Assembly (NCBI RefSeq): GCF_000420325.1
Contig: NZ_ATUS01000003.1
Span: forward strand, 248,001-312,000
Direction of reading: 5' to 3'
From: Spongiibacter tropicus DSM 19543
Lineage (GTDB): Bacteria; Pseudomonadota; Gammaproteobacteria; Pseudomonadales; Spongiibacteraceae
DNA length: 64,000 nucleotides
Within the stretch, counting starts at the first letter, position 1. Every line of letters starts with the position of its first letter. The position numbers were made by a program, and so were the translations under genes. The notes beneath the pieces were generated by a model, which saw nothing but the letters and a program-made list of their open reading frames with translations, did no database searches and was not told the origin of the DNA. This document shows positions 1 through 7,954 of this stretch, piece after piece.

Positions 1-562
1 CATTAGCGGTAATACCGTAGCGCGCCAGCTCAGCGGCCTGGTTCAGCGTCAGTGCCGCAATACCGGCTTTGGCGGCGGCGTAGTTGGACTGTCCCACAGA
101 ACCCTGCAGGCCCGCGCCAGAGGTGGTGTTGATAATGCGTGCATCCACCGCCTTGCCCTCTTTGGACTGACCGCGCCAGTAATGAACGGCGTGAGAGGTA
201 ATGCAGAAATGGCCTTTCAGATGCACAGCCATGATCGCGTCCCAGTCTGCTTCGGTCATCGACGCAAACATACGGTCGCGGTTAATACCGGCATTGTTCA
301 GCACCACATGCAGATCGCCATAGGTGTCAATCGCCTGCTTCACCGCATTCAAGCTGTCGTCGTAGTTGGTGATATCGGACGTGTTGACCACCGCATCGCC
401 ACCGGCGGCTTTAATGTCGTCAACAACCTTCTGTGCAGCCTCTTGGTTGATATCGTTTACGATGACCTTCGCCCCTTCGGCGGCAAAGACTTTTGCGTGC
501 GCGGCACCCAAACCACCGCCAGCGCCGGTAATGATGACAACGCGATCCTGACAAACACCCAT
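1..562 (-). CDS. SDR-family oxidoreductase, C-terminus cut by window edge
   Basis: A classical short-chain dehydrogenase/reductase. The visible part starts MGVCQDRVVIITGAGGGLG, giving the Rossmann TGxxxGxG motif at the very N-terminus. NNAG follows near residue 90, then the catalytic Ser (NTTSGAG) and the YxxxK pair (SNYAAAKAG). The protein runs off the left edge shortly after the active site, so roughly the last third is missing. It is the last visible gene of the HIP (steroid ring C/D) cluster, 203 nt after fadA6. In that pathway SDRs of this type oxidise beta-hydroxyacyl-CoA or hydroxyl intermediates (compare IpdF, Rv3548c and Rv3502c of M. tuberculosis). Which of these it corresponds to cannot be settled from a fragment. 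The NAD-dependent SDR call is firm; the steroid role is inferred from context. Confidence 0.85.
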   Translation of the reverse strand, partial: MGVCQDRVVIITGAGGGLGAAHAKVFAAEGAKVIVNDINQEAAQKVVDDIKAAGGDAVVNTSDITNYDDSLNAVKQAIDTYGDLHVVLNNAGINRDRMFASMTEADWDAIMAVHLKGHFCITSHAVHYWRGQSKEGKAVDARIINTTSGAGLQGSVGQSNYAAAKAGIAALTLNQAAELARYGITAN

Positions 563-642
563 TGCAGATCCTCTTAATTTTCTCAGTGCGGGCCAAAGCC
601 CGTTTTCAAATTTTCCAAGCGCGTGCTTGCACCTAAACGTGA

Positions 643-763
643 GAACGTCAGCTGCGTGTGACTGGCAAGGCGCAGGACGTTTTTAGCGAGGGAGTTTACA
701 AACCCGTAAATGACCGAGTTGAAAACGTCCTGCAACGCCGCCAGCCGCTCGCAGATGGCGTTC
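643..763. repeat. 121-bp near-perfect palindrome (large hairpin) between fadA6 and the SDR gene
   Basis: The two arms (about 643-683 and 722-763) read almost the same in reverse complement. Each begins GAACG, shares CTGCG and CTGGC, and ends in the identical 12-mer GCAGGACGTTTT (672-683 against 722-733). The interior continues the symmetry down to TTTAC/GTAAA around 695-710, so nearly the whole element can fold as one stem. It starts 3 nt beyond the fadA6 stop codon. There is no U-tract, so it is not a standard terminator. It could be a REP-like or miniature inverted-repeat element, or an mRNA-stabilising 3' structure. Only one copy is visible in this window. Confidence 0.75.
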
Positions 764-765
764 CG

Positions 766-1914
766 CTACAGACGCTCGATGATGGTGACGTTGGCCTGCC
801 CACCACCTTCACACATGGTCTGCAGACCGTAACGACCACCAGTACGCTCCAGCTCATGCAGCAAGGTCGTCATCAGCTTGGTGCCGGTCGCACCCAGCGG
901 GTGACCCAGTGCAATCGCGCCGCCGTTGACGTTGGTCTTGGCGTGGTCGTAACCGGTTTCCTTCAACCAGGCCATCACCACGGACGCAAAGGCCTCGTTG
1001 ATCTCCACCAGGTCGATGTCATTGAGTGTCATACCGGCTTTCTTCAGCGCGTACTGGGTGGCCGGGATCGGTGCGGTCAGCATCCAGATCGGATCGTCGG
1101 CACGCACGCTCATATGATGAATGCGGGCGCGTGGAGTGAGGTTGTAGCGCTTGAGAGCATCTTCGCTGACCACCAGCACGGCGCTTGAAGCGTCACAGGT
1201 CTGGCTGGACACCGCCGCGGTGACTTTGTCGCAGCCAAACAGGAAGTCCAGCTCGGCCATTTTTTCAATGTTGGTATTGCGCGGCGTTTCATCCATGCTG
1301 ACACCCGCCAACGGCACAATTTCGCGGTCAAAGCGGCCTTCCTCAATCGCCTTCAGGGCGCGGCGATGCGACTCCAGCGAGTACTCTTCGAGATCGCGGC
1401 GGCTCAGTTCCCACTTGTCGGCAATCATCTGTGCCGAGTTGAACTGGGTCGGCGGCTGAGCACCGTAGCGAGCCACCCAACCTTCAGAGCCGGAGAACGG
1501 GTCTTTGAAGCCCATTGGCTCGGCGGCGATCATCGCCGAGGAAATAGGAATCTGGGTCATGGTCTGCACGCCGCCGGCAACCACCACATCCATGGTGCCT
1601 GACATTACCGCCTGCGCCGCGAAGTGCACCGCCTGCTGAGAGGAACCGCACTGGCGATCGATCGTCGTGCCGGGCACTTCCTGTGACAGGCCGGCGGCCA
1701 GCCAGGCGCTGCGGGCAATATCCCCCGCCAGCGGCCCGATGGTATCGACACAGCCGAAAATCACATCGTCGTATTCGTTGTCGGGAATGCCGTTGCGCTC
1801 AACAATTGCCTTGAGCACATGGCCACCCAGATCAGCGCCGTGAACATGGGCCAGGCCGCCTTTGCGGCGACCGGTGGGGCTTCTTACTGCGTCGACAATA
1901 TAGGCTTCAGCCAT
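766..1914 (-). CDS. fadA6: Acetyl-CoA acyltransferase (thiolase), FadA6-like, steroid ring C/D degradation
   Basis: A degradative thiolase of 382 residues, the normal family length. Cys89 (DRQCGSS) is the acyl-accepting nucleophile; His338 (ALGHPLGATG) and Cys368 (MCEGGGQ) complete the active site, and NEAFA is also present. In the HIP pathway FadA6 thiolyses the dioxodecanedioyl-CoA made by IpdAB to give 4-methyl-5-oxo-octanedioyl-CoA plus acetyl-CoA. The neighbourhood (ipdABC, echA20, paired acyl-CoA dehydrogenases, fadD3) is what points to FadA6 among the many thiolases. It sits 18 nt after the upstream dehydrogenase gene and is followed by the large palindrome. Thiolase is certain; FadA6 orthology is a strong contextual inference. 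Confidence 0.88.
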   Translation of the reverse strand: MAEAYIVDAVRSPTGRRKGGLAHVHGADLGGHVLKAIVERNGIPDNEYDDVIFGCVDTIGPLAGDIARSAWLAAGLSQEVPGTTIDRQCGSSQQAVHFAAQAVMSGTMDVVVAGGVQTMTQIPISSAMIAAEPMGFKDPFSGSEGWVARYGAQPPTQFNSAQMIADKWELSRRDLEEYSLESHRRALKAIEEGRFDREIVPLAGVSMDETPRNTNIEKMAELDFLFGCDKVTAAVSSQTCDASSAVLVVSEDALKRYNLTPRARIHHMSVRADDPIWMLTAPIPATQYALKKAGMTLNDIDLVEINEAFASVVMAWLKETGYDHAKTNVNGGAIALGHPLGATGTKLMTTLLHELERTGGRYGLQTMCEGGGQANVTIIERL

Positions 1915-1932
1915 CGTTCTATCCTCGTATTC

Positions 1933-2982
1933 TTAGAAGGTCGCACCGGCGCCCAGTGGGGCGTCGTCAGCCAGAATGGCGGCGGCTACACGCTGCTTGT
2001 GGAAACCGGCAGTGCCGAAGCTGCTGTTAAAGGCCCAGGCGCGCTTCATGAAAATATGCAGGTCCACTTCCCAGGTGTAACCCATTGCACCGTGTACCTG
2101 AATGCTGTTTTTCGCCGCCAGATCGGCCACTTCGCAGGCAGCCAGCTTGGCGTGACTGACCGACAGCGTCGCTCGGGGCAGCTTGTTGGCGATGTCGTAG
2201 GCCGCGCGGTAAACCGGCGTTTTGGCGTATTCCAGTTTGTAGGCGATATTCGCCATGTGGTGTTTCACTGCCTGGAAGCTGCCGATGGCCACACCGAACT
2301 GCTTGCGCTCGCTGGTGTACTGGACGGAAAGGTCGATCATTCGCTGAGCCAGCCCCAGTGCCTGTGCCGCCACACCGAGGGCGCCGCGATTCAAGGCATT
2401 GGCAATTAGCGACTGCGCGGTATCACCGTCGGCAATCACGGTGGCGTCGGCGCTGTTGAATTCAACGCCGAACAGTTTGCGACCGGGGTCGACAGACTGA
2501 TTCGCACGCAGCGTGGCCTTGGCGGGATCGACAGCGTAGATCGCCCCGTCCTGCTCGAGTAACAGCAGATCCGCGCAGTGCGCGTCTTCCACCAGTTTGT
2601 TAATACCCAAGCCGACCACTACGCGGGCGTCACCCGAGGCCATCTTCGGCAGCCACTCAGCCGCCAGCTCGGCGTTGCCGCACTCGGCCAGCAGCGGCGC
2701 AGCAACCAGCACGCTGTTCACCAGCGGCTCAGACAGCGCCACGTAACCGGCTTCCTGCGCCAGCAGCACAAAGTCCAGCTCGCTCATACCCAGGCCGCCG
2801 TGCTCTTCCGGCACGGTCATTCCCGTCAGCCCCATTTCCGCCAGTTGCGCCCACAGCGCGTCGCTGCGACCCGACTCGGTTTCCCATAGCTGGCGAATGG
2901 CTTCAGGGGTGTTTTCGTTCACCAGAAAGCTGCGCACGGATTCCTGAAACAGGAGCTGATCTTCGCTGAAAGTAAAGTCCAT
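1933..2982 (-). CDS. Acyl-CoA dehydrogenase, partner-type subunit of a heteromeric steroid ACAD
   Basis: An acyl-CoA dehydrogenase fold protein of 349 residues. I place the start at MDFTFSEDQ (2982), not at the open-frame start at 3081: an AAGGAG ribosome site overlaps the stop codon of the upstream gene and lies just before this ATG. It is shorter than the neighbouring dehydrogenase and lacks the usual C-terminal YxGTxxIQ motif, ending instead in an HGAMGYTWEVDLH segment. Steroid-degrading ACADs such as FadE28-FadE29 are alpha2beta2 complexes built from two adjacent, unequal genes, one supplying the catalytic base and the other shaping the FAD site. The adjacency and asymmetry seen here fit that plan (inference). 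It probably acts on a CoA thioester late in HIP degradation. Confidence 0.85.
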   Translation of the reverse strand: MDFTFSEDQLLFQESVRSFLVNENTPEAIRQLWETESGRSDALWAQLAEMGLTGMTVPEEHGGLGMSELDFVLLAQEAGYVALSEPLVNSVLVAAPLLAECGNAELAAEWLPKMASGDARVVVGLGINKLVEDAHCADLLLLEQDGAIYAVDPAKATLRANQSVDPGRKLFGVEFNSADATVIADGDTAQSLIANALNRGALGVAAQALGLAQRMIDLSVQYTSERKQFGVAIGSFQAVKHHMANIAYKLEYAKTPVYRAAYDIANKLPRATLSVSHAKLAACEVADLAAKNSIQVHGAMGYTWEVDLHIFMKRAWAFNSSFGTAGFHKQRVAAAILADDAPLGAGATF

Positions 2983-2992
2983 ACCCGTCTCC

Positions 2993-4165
2993 TTATTTGC
3001 GCGGCATACCGAGCATGCGCTCGGCAATGATATTGCGTTGAATTTCGTTGGTGCCCGCGTAAATCGGCCCGGACTGCGCAAACAGCCAACCGTCCAGCCA
3101 GCGGCCTACATCACCCGCATCCGGCGAATCCGGCTCCAGCTCACCACGGGTGGCGAGGATTTTCAGGCCGGTGGCGTGCATGCGCTGGTCCAGCTCTGAC
3201 CAGAAGATCTTGTTGGTTGAGGCTTCAGCGCCAATCTTGCCGCCCTGCATCAGGCGGCAGGCGGTTTGATAGGTGGTCAGGCAGTAGGCTTCGGCATCCA
3301 TATACGCGCTGAGTACCTCATCGCGGATGCTGGGATCTTCGTCAGCACTTTGCTGATTGGCCTTGTACAGGGCCACCAGGCGGCGCGCGGTTTCCTGAAA
3401 GCGGGCGGGGGAACGCAGCATCAGGCCACGCTCGAAACCGGCAGTGGCCATCGCCACTTTCCAGCCCTCGCCCTCGCCGCCCAGACGGCAGTCCACCGGG
3501 ACTTTGACGTTGTCAAAGAAGATTTCGGCAAAACCGGGCAGCCCATCGAGCTGTGGAATCGGGCGCACGGTAATACCTTCGCTGTCCAGCGGCACCAGAA
3601 TAAAGGTCAGACCGTGGTGACGCTCCGACTCAGGGTCAGTGCGGAACATGCCAAAACACCAGTCGGCCCACACGGCGCGAGTCGACCAGGTTTTCTGGCC
3701 ATTGATTACGTAATGCATGCCATCTTCACTGAGGTCGGCGCGGGAACGAATCGCCGCCATATCAGAGCCGGCATTGGGTTCGGACCAGCCCTGACACCAG
3801 ATATCCTTGCCGGTGGCCATGCCGTTCAGGAAGCGCTTCTTCTGCTCCTCAGTGCCGTATTCCATCAGCGTGGGGCCAAGCAGGAAGATGCCGTTCTGGT
3901 TCACCCGCAGCGGTGCCGATGCCGCGTAATACTCTTCTTCAAAAATCAGCCATTGCATCAGGTCGGCGCCGCGGCCGCCCATTTCTTCCGGCCAGGTGAT
4001 CATGCCCCAGCGGCCTTCGTAGAGTTTGGCTTCCCACTCGCGGTGTTGCTGGAAACCCGCTTCCGTGTCGAAGGATTGCAGCGGCTCTGCGGGAACATTG
4101 GCCTTTAACCAGGCGCGCACTTCCTCGCGAAATGCCTGATGCTCAGCGGTGTATTCGAGTTTCAT
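2993..4165 (-). CDS. Acyl-CoA dehydrogenase, FadE30-like or catalytic subunit of an ACAD pair
   Basis: A full-length acyl-CoA dehydrogenase (390 residues). The FAD/substrate motif QGWSEPNAGSD is near residues 125-135, GQKTWSTRA near 156, and a canonical C-terminal IYAGTNEIQRNI segment is present. The residue before GTNEIQ is Ala, where MCAD-type enzymes carry the catalytic Glu. The likely base is instead Glu245 in AGFERG, the helix-G position used by steroid heteromeric ACADs. The length and context resemble FadE30, the HIP-CoA dehydrogenase. It is translationally tied to the smaller dehydrogenase downstream (10-nt gap), which suggests a complex. Substrate assignment between HIP-CoA and later ring-opened acyl-CoAs is open. 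Confidence 0.88.
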   Translation of the reverse strand: MKLEYTAEHQAFREEVRAWLKANVPAEPLQSFDTEAGFQQHREWEAKLYEGRWGMITWPEEMGGRGADLMQWLIFEEEYYAASAPLRVNQNGIFLLGPTLMEYGTEEQKKRFLNGMATGKDIWCQGWSEPNAGSDMAAIRSRADLSEDGMHYVINGQKTWSTRAVWADWCFGMFRTDPESERHHGLTFILVPLDSEGITVRPIPQLDGLPGFAEIFFDNVKVPVDCRLGGEGEGWKVAMATAGFERGLMLRSPARFQETARRLVALYKANQQSADEDPSIRDEVLSAYMDAEAYCLTTYQTACRLMQGGKIGAEASTNKIFWSELDQRMHATGLKILATRGELEPDSPDAGDVGRWLDGWLFAQSGPIYAGTNEIQRNIIAERMLGMPRK

Positions 4166-4191
4166 CGGTGATTCTCGTCTCGTTACTCAGC

Positions 4192-4208
4192 GGCGGGACA
4201 GGCCCGCC
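4192..4208 (-). other. Short GC hairpin in the echA20-dehydrogenase gap
   Basis: GGCGGG and CCCGCC form a 6-bp all-GC stem with a 5-nt loop, 6 nt after the echA20 stop codon. No U-tract follows, so it is more likely an RNA-stability or processing structure than a terminator. Confidence 0.4.
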
Positions 4209-4213
4209 TGTCA

Positions 4214-4969
4214 TCAGAATTGGGCGTCGCGCTTCTGCACGAAAGCGTCTTTGGCTTCCTGGGAGTCCGGCTCGGCGTAGGCTTCCTGGGTGAAGCCCTG
4301 CTCCCAGCGATATTTGTCTTCCAGATTGCCATCTTCCACGCCGTTCAATGCTTCTTTGGCAAGCTCGATCATACGCGGCGATTTGTCGGCAATTTTATCG
4401 GCGATCTCGCGGGCGGTATCCATCAGTTGCTCACGGGGCACGACTTTCTCGACGGCGCCCAGGCGGTAAGCTTCCTGTGCATCGATGGCTTCGCCGGTGA
4501 AGTACATGTAGCGCACTTTCTGTACCGGGAACATGCGCTGCAGGTGAGCACCGCCACCCATCGCGCCACGATCCACTTCGGGAACCGCGAAGGTCGCACA
4601 CTCGGAGGCAACAATGATGTCGGCCGCGCCGCTGATACCAATGCCCCCACCCAGTACGAAGCCGTGCAAGGCGACGATCACCGGTTTGCGGTTGCGGTGA
4701 ATGGCTTTGAAGGTTTCGTAATTACCCTTGTTCACACGGGTAATCATGGCCGGGTTAGCCGCCAGCTCCTTGATATCAACGCCCGCGCAAAAACCGCGTC
4801 CTTCGGCGCCGATGATGATCGCGCGCACGGCATCATTGTCGCTCATCGCGTTGATTTCGGCAGCAATCGCCAACCAGCCATCGCTGTTAAAGGCATTAAC
4901 CGGCGGGTGATTGAAGATCATTTCAGCAACACCGCTGTCGCTGATGGTCAGGGTATATGGCTTAGTCAT
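4214..4969 (-). CDS. echA20: EchA20-like (crotonase-fold) ring D hydrolase of the HIP pathway
   Basis: A crotonase-superfamily protein of 251 residues. The oxyanion-hole segments are GRGFCAGVDIKE (around residue 58) and GFVLGGGIGISGAADI (around 103), and the family pattern PEVDRGAMGGGAHL follows. The pattern of PPVNA, the GVDIKE loop, PEV-RGA and the C-terminal YR-EQGFT-E closely resembles M. tuberculosis EchA20 (Rv3550) as I remember it. EchA20 hydrolytically opens ring D of the bicyclic enone CoA thioester, giving COCHEA-CoA, the IpdAB substrate. The ATG overlaps the ipdC stop by one base (TAATG), so the two are translationally coupled. A generic enoyl-CoA hydratase is the alternative, but the neighbours argue against it. 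Confidence 0.9.
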   Translation of the reverse strand: MTKPYTLTISDSGVAEMIFNHPPVNAFNSDGWLAIAAEINAMSDNDAVRAIIIGAEGRGFCAGVDIKELAANPAMITRVNKGNYETFKAIHRNRKPVIVALHGFVLGGGIGISGAADIIVASECATFAVPEVDRGAMGGGAHLQRMFPVQKVRYMYFTGEAIDAQEAYRLGAVEKVVPREQLMDTAREIADKIADKSPRMIELAKEALNGVEDGNLEDKYRWEQGFTQEAYAEPDSQEAKDAFVQKRDAQF

Positions 4970-6036
4970 TATGCGTTCCCCATGTTTGCGAAGCGCGCCT
5001 CGGCTTCGTCCACGATGCTGCGAATCAGGTCTTCACAGCTCAGTAATTCATCGATCACGCCCGCCACCTGACCGGAGGGCAATACACCCTCGTCGGGGCG
5101 GCCATCAACCATCGCTTTCTGGATAATCATCGGCGCGTTGGCGGCCATAATGGCCTGCGCCTTGGTAATGTCACCGCTGCTGGTCATCGCCATCGCCGAG
5201 CGCAACAGCGACGTCAGGCTGGCGCCGGTAAACTTGCGAAATGCCAAGCCATTACGCAGGGCTATCAGCAGTTTTTTCAGCGGACCGGCTTTCTCCAGTT
5301 CGGTGAGAAAATCGTTGAGAATCATCCGCTGCGGCAGGCCATCCAGCGCTTCACTGCGAATAATCGCGCCGGGGTCCTTGCAGCTCAGGTAGCGCTGTTT
5401 GGTGGCCTCGGGCACCGGACTTTCCTTGGTGAGCAGGAAGCGGGTCCCCATGGCAATCCCGTCGGCACCGAACGCCATTGCGGCCAGCAGACCGCGACCG
5501 TCTTTAAAGCCACCTGCGCCCAGTACCGGCACCTTGTCACCCACAGCATCAACAACTTGCGGCAATAACAGCGTGGTCGGCACGGCACCGGTGTGGCCGC
5601 CGCCTTCACCGCCCTGCACCGTAACGGCATCAGCCCCCATTTCCACGGCTTTAATCGCGTGTTTGGGCAGACCCACCGTGGGCATGCACACCACCCCCGC
5701 GTCTTTCAGGCGCGCCACCATGTCCTTGCCCGGTGAGCGCGAATAGCTCACCGCCTTGACGCCGTGCTTGATCACCAGATCGATAATCTCGGCGGCATTG
5801 GGCTGGTACATGTGGAAATTGACACCGAAATTGGCGTCAGTGAGGGATTTCACTTCGAGGATATTGGCTTCCATCTGCTCGGGGGGAATGGTCGCCCCGG
5901 CTAAAAAACCAAAACCGCCGGCATTGCCGGTTGCGGCGACCAGTTTGGGGTCAGCAACCCAGCCCATCGCCGTCTGGATGACCGGGTATTTGCAGCCCAG
6001 CAGTTCAGTGATGCGGGTGTTGAGTAACGTCGACAT
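4969..6036 (-). CDS. ipdC: IpdC-like FMN-dependent reductase/dehydrogenase (nitronate monooxygenase fold)
   Basis: A TIM-barrel FMN protein of the nitronate monooxygenase/2-nitropropane dioxygenase family, 355 residues, the same length as M. tuberculosis IpdC. The N-terminus ITELLGCKYPVIQTAMGWV is typical, and the flavin phosphate loop QGGEGGGHTG lies near residue 141, with GAGGFKDGRGLLAA following. In HIP catabolism IpdC introduces unsaturation into the hydroxylated ring C CoA thioester before ring opening. An automatic label of nitronate monooxygenase would be misleading here, because the flanking ipdAB and echA20 fix the role. A hairpin (6067-6094) separates it from ipdB upstream, and it is coupled to echA20 downstream. 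Confidence 0.9.
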   Translation of the reverse strand: MSTLLNTRITELLGCKYPVIQTAMGWVADPKLVAATGNAGGFGFLAGATIPPEQMEANILEVKSLTDANFGVNFHMYQPNAAEIIDLVIKHGVKAVSYSRSPGKDMVARLKDAGVVCMPTVGLPKHAIKAVEMGADAVTVQGGEGGGHTGAVPTTLLLPQVVDAVGDKVPVLGAGGFKDGRGLLAAMAFGADGIAMGTRFLLTKESPVPEATKQRYLSCKDPGAIIRSEALDGLPQRMILNDFLTELEKAGPLKKLLIALRNGLAFRKFTGASLTSLLRSAMAMTSSGDITKAQAIMAANAPMIIQKAMVDGRPDEGVLPSGQVAGVIDELLSCEDLIRSIVDEAEARFANMGNA

Positions 6037-6066
6037 TGCTCGTTAAGCCCTGTGGTGAATCGACAA

Positions 6067-6094
6067 AACACCGGCAGTCTGCACTGCCGGTGTT
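6067..6094 (-). terminator. Internal stem-loop with U-run between ipdB and ipdC (attenuator-like)
   Basis: AACACCGGCAGT (6067-6078) and ACTGCCGGTGTT (6083-6094) form a perfect 12-bp stem with a 4-nt loop. On the minus strand the stem is followed by TTTTG, so it looks like a weak intrinsic terminator. It lies inside a run of co-directional pathway genes, so partial read-through, setting a lower level for ipdC and later genes, is plausible. It might instead be an RNA-processing or 3'-end protection site. Confidence 0.6.
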
Positions 6095-6112
6095 GTAGTT
6101 GGCTGCCGCGTC

Positions 6113-6916
6113 TTAGCCGCGAACACCTGGAGGATTATCCTTGAGCTGCTTGGCCCGCAGATTGTGCGGATCGATGCGGCGGATAATCTCCAGTTGCTCT
6201 TCAGTCGGCGCTGTCGTGGTCGGAATCGTGTCGGGAACATGTACCGGGAATCCAGTATTTTCCTGAACTTCTTCCACGGTCACACCGGGGTGCAGGCTGA
6301 CAATCTGCATCTGGCGGTTCGGGCCGCGGAAATCAAACACGCCGAGGTTGGTGTAAACCTGACGCACGTCGATTTCGTCAAAGCTGTAGCCCTTGGGCAG
6401 ACGGTCGGGGTTGTAGCCGATAGTGCAGACCACATCGCACTCACCGTCGACAAACACCCGCGTGCTGTGAGCAGGCACCAGGTAGCTGTTGGCGTGACTG
6501 ATGGAGTTGCCGGGAAAACCGCGCACACCCAGCATCTGTACTTTGGGTTTGCTGTAGTCACTACCCAGCGCTGAGATATTGGCCTGGGCAAAACGGTCGA
6601 TCTGAGTCGGGCCACCGGTCAGGTGACGACGTCCGCTCCAGACGTTGTCAAAGATGCGGCTGAAGCCCATCCAGGTTTCATTTTTCTGTTTGAAATCTGC
6701 CGGGCGCTTACCGACCGGATTCGGCTCCGACAGCAACCAGGCCTCGGAGTCCGTCATCAGAATATCGGTGTTGCTGCTCAGCATCGCCAGACTCGCGGCA
6801 ATACGCGGCAGTACGCCGATACCGGTCACCAGCACTTCGCCATCGTTGTCGTAGGCACTGGCATTGGCACAAATCATCAGCTCGGCCAGGCTGTATTCAG
6901 TTGCGGGAGTACTCAT
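6113..6916 (-). CDS. ipdB: IpdB, beta subunit of the ring C-opening CoA hydrolase
   Basis: A class I CoA-transferase-fold protein (267 residues), the second member of an adjacent A/B pair. Known IpdAB enzymes are alpha2beta2 and, although built like CoA transferases, hydrolyse a ring carbon-carbon bond in COCHEA-CoA (a retro-Claisen opening of the last steroid ring). Visible family features include the N-terminal VLVTGIGVLPRIAASLA segment and a VRGFPGNS turn near residue 130. It follows ipdA after a 21-nt gap with the same strand and order as in other ipdAB operons. A hairpin follows its stop codon. A glutaconate CoA-transferase label is the common automatic alternative. Confidence 0.9.
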   Translation of the reverse strand: MSTPATEYSLAELMICANASAYDNDGEVLVTGIGVLPRIAASLAMLSSNTDILMTDSEAWLLSEPNPVGKRPADFKQKNETWMGFSRIFDNVWSGRRHLTGGPTQIDRFAQANISALGSDYSKPKVQMLGVRGFPGNSISHANSYLVPAHSTRVFVDGECDVVCTIGYNPDRLPKGYSFDEIDVRQVYTNLGVFDFRGPNRQMQIVSLHPGVTVEEVQENTGFPVHVPDTIPTTTAPTEEQLEIIRRIDPHNLRAKQLKDNPPGVRG

Positions 6917-6937
6917 AAAAAATTCCTCAGACCGATC

Positions 6938-7813
6938 TCAGTAAACAGGCATTGGCAGTTGGCGAATGGCATCCAGTCCGCCCACGGCGTCCTGGTATTC
7001 CGCCTCGCTGCGGCCCTTGATGTACTTGTCGAAGTAGGCCTCGAAGCCGCCTTCTTTGGCTGAGCTGTTGTACTCCTGGAAGTGCGGCACATCGAAACCG
7101 TAGAGCGGCGCACAGGAACTGGGGTGAGCGCCACCGGCAACGGGGATCACCGCCGACGTCATGGTGCGCTCCCAGAATACGTAGCGGGCTTCATCGCCCT
7201 CGGCAAAGTAATCGGTGTCGACCAGTTCTTCGCAGCTGACAAAGGTTTTGTCGGCGGCGCGGGCCATCCAGTCATCCATGTAAATGTCCGGGCCTTTGAT
7301 CTGGCAGACGCCACGGCGGTCGGCACGGTCGACATGAATCAGCGCGGCATCCAGCTTCAGCGCGGGCATGGCCAGCCACTCTTTATCGTCGTAGGGGCTG
7401 TCGATCAATTTGATCTCGGGGTTATGCTTGACAACATCGGTGCCCAAACCCAGCTTGCTGGGGATAAACGGACACCCCCAGGCAGCGGCGCGCAGGCCCA
7501 GCAACATCATGCCTTCGTCAATTTCCATGACCTCGATGTCGCCGTTCTGGCGAGCTTGACGGAAATACGGCTCCAGGGGGATGAAATCCAGTGACACGAA
7601 GGCGAACACCACTTTTTTCACCTTACCGGCGGCGCACAGCATGCCGACATCGGCACCACCGTAGGCCACGACCGTCAGATCTTTCAGGTCTGACTTGAGA
7701 ATTTCACGGATCAGCGCCATGGGCTTACGGCGGGGACCCCAGCCACCAATACCGATGGTCATGCCATCGCGCAGCTCGCCAACGAGCTCCTGCAAAGCCA
7801 TTTCTTTATTCAC
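6938..7813 (-). CDS. ipdA: IpdA, alpha (catalytic) subunit of the ring C-opening CoA hydrolase
   Basis: A class I CoA-transferase fold. I place the start at the GTG at 7813, 5 nt after an AAGGAG ribosome site (291 residues, matching IpdA families at about 292). A GTG at 7819 would abut that site directly. The N-terminus carries the TIGIGGWGPRRKPMALIREIL block characteristic of IpdA. The Glu in MEIDEGMMLLGL aligns by pattern with the essential Glu105 of actinobacterial IpdAB. With IpdB it converts COCHEA-CoA to a 6-methyl-3,7-dioxodecanedioyl-CoA. Upstream lies a 141-nt gap holding the shared 15-bp motif, so this gene probably begins a second transcription unit of the cluster. Confidence 0.92.
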   Translation of the reverse strand: MNKEMALQELVGELRDGMTIGIGGWGPRRKPMALIREILKSDLKDLTVVAYGGADVGMLCAAGKVKKVVFAFVSLDFIPLEPYFRQARQNGDIEVMEIDEGMMLLGLRAAAWGCPFIPSKLGLGTDVVKHNPEIKLIDSPYDDKEWLAMPALKLDAALIHVDRADRRGVCQIKGPDIYMDDWMARAADKTFVSCEELVDTDYFAEGDEARYVFWERTMTSAVIPVAGGAHPSSCAPLYGFDVPHFQEYNSSAKEGGFEAYFDKYIKGRSEAEYQDAVGGLDAIRQLPMPVY

Positions 7814-7871
7814 GTCCACTCCTTAATTGAAAGTGAGTTTGCCGCCCGAAAAGTGGTTTCAGGCTCAGCAT

Positions 7872-7890
7872 CTGCTACGCATAACAGCAG
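7872..7890. promoter_or_regulatory. Candidate Lrp-type operator upstream of ipdA
   Basis: CTGCTACGCATAACAGCAG has a 5-bp dyad (CTGCT/AGCAG) around a 9-bp centre, the size expected for an AsnC/Lrp dimer site. Its core GCTACGCATAACAGC (7874-7888) recurs exactly at 10693-10707 in front of fadD3. I see no convincing -35/-10 pair between it and ipdA. Confidence 0.55.
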
Positions 7891-7954
7891 AGCGGAAAGC
7901 TTACCAACGAAAAAATCCGAAGCTATAAGCCAAACAGATTACGCAAAACCGTTT

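Noticed and set aside
4969-6036. Reading the FMN protein as a true nitronate monooxygenase
   Set aside because: Its length, neighbours and coupling to echA20 and ipdB fit IpdC; nothing nearby suggests nitroalkane metabolism.
7820-7954. KstR2-type palindrome (AnCAAGnnCTTGnT) before ipdA or fadD3
   Set aside because: I searched both gaps by eye for the CAAG/CTTG dyad and did not find it; the recurring element is the Lrp-sized motif instead.
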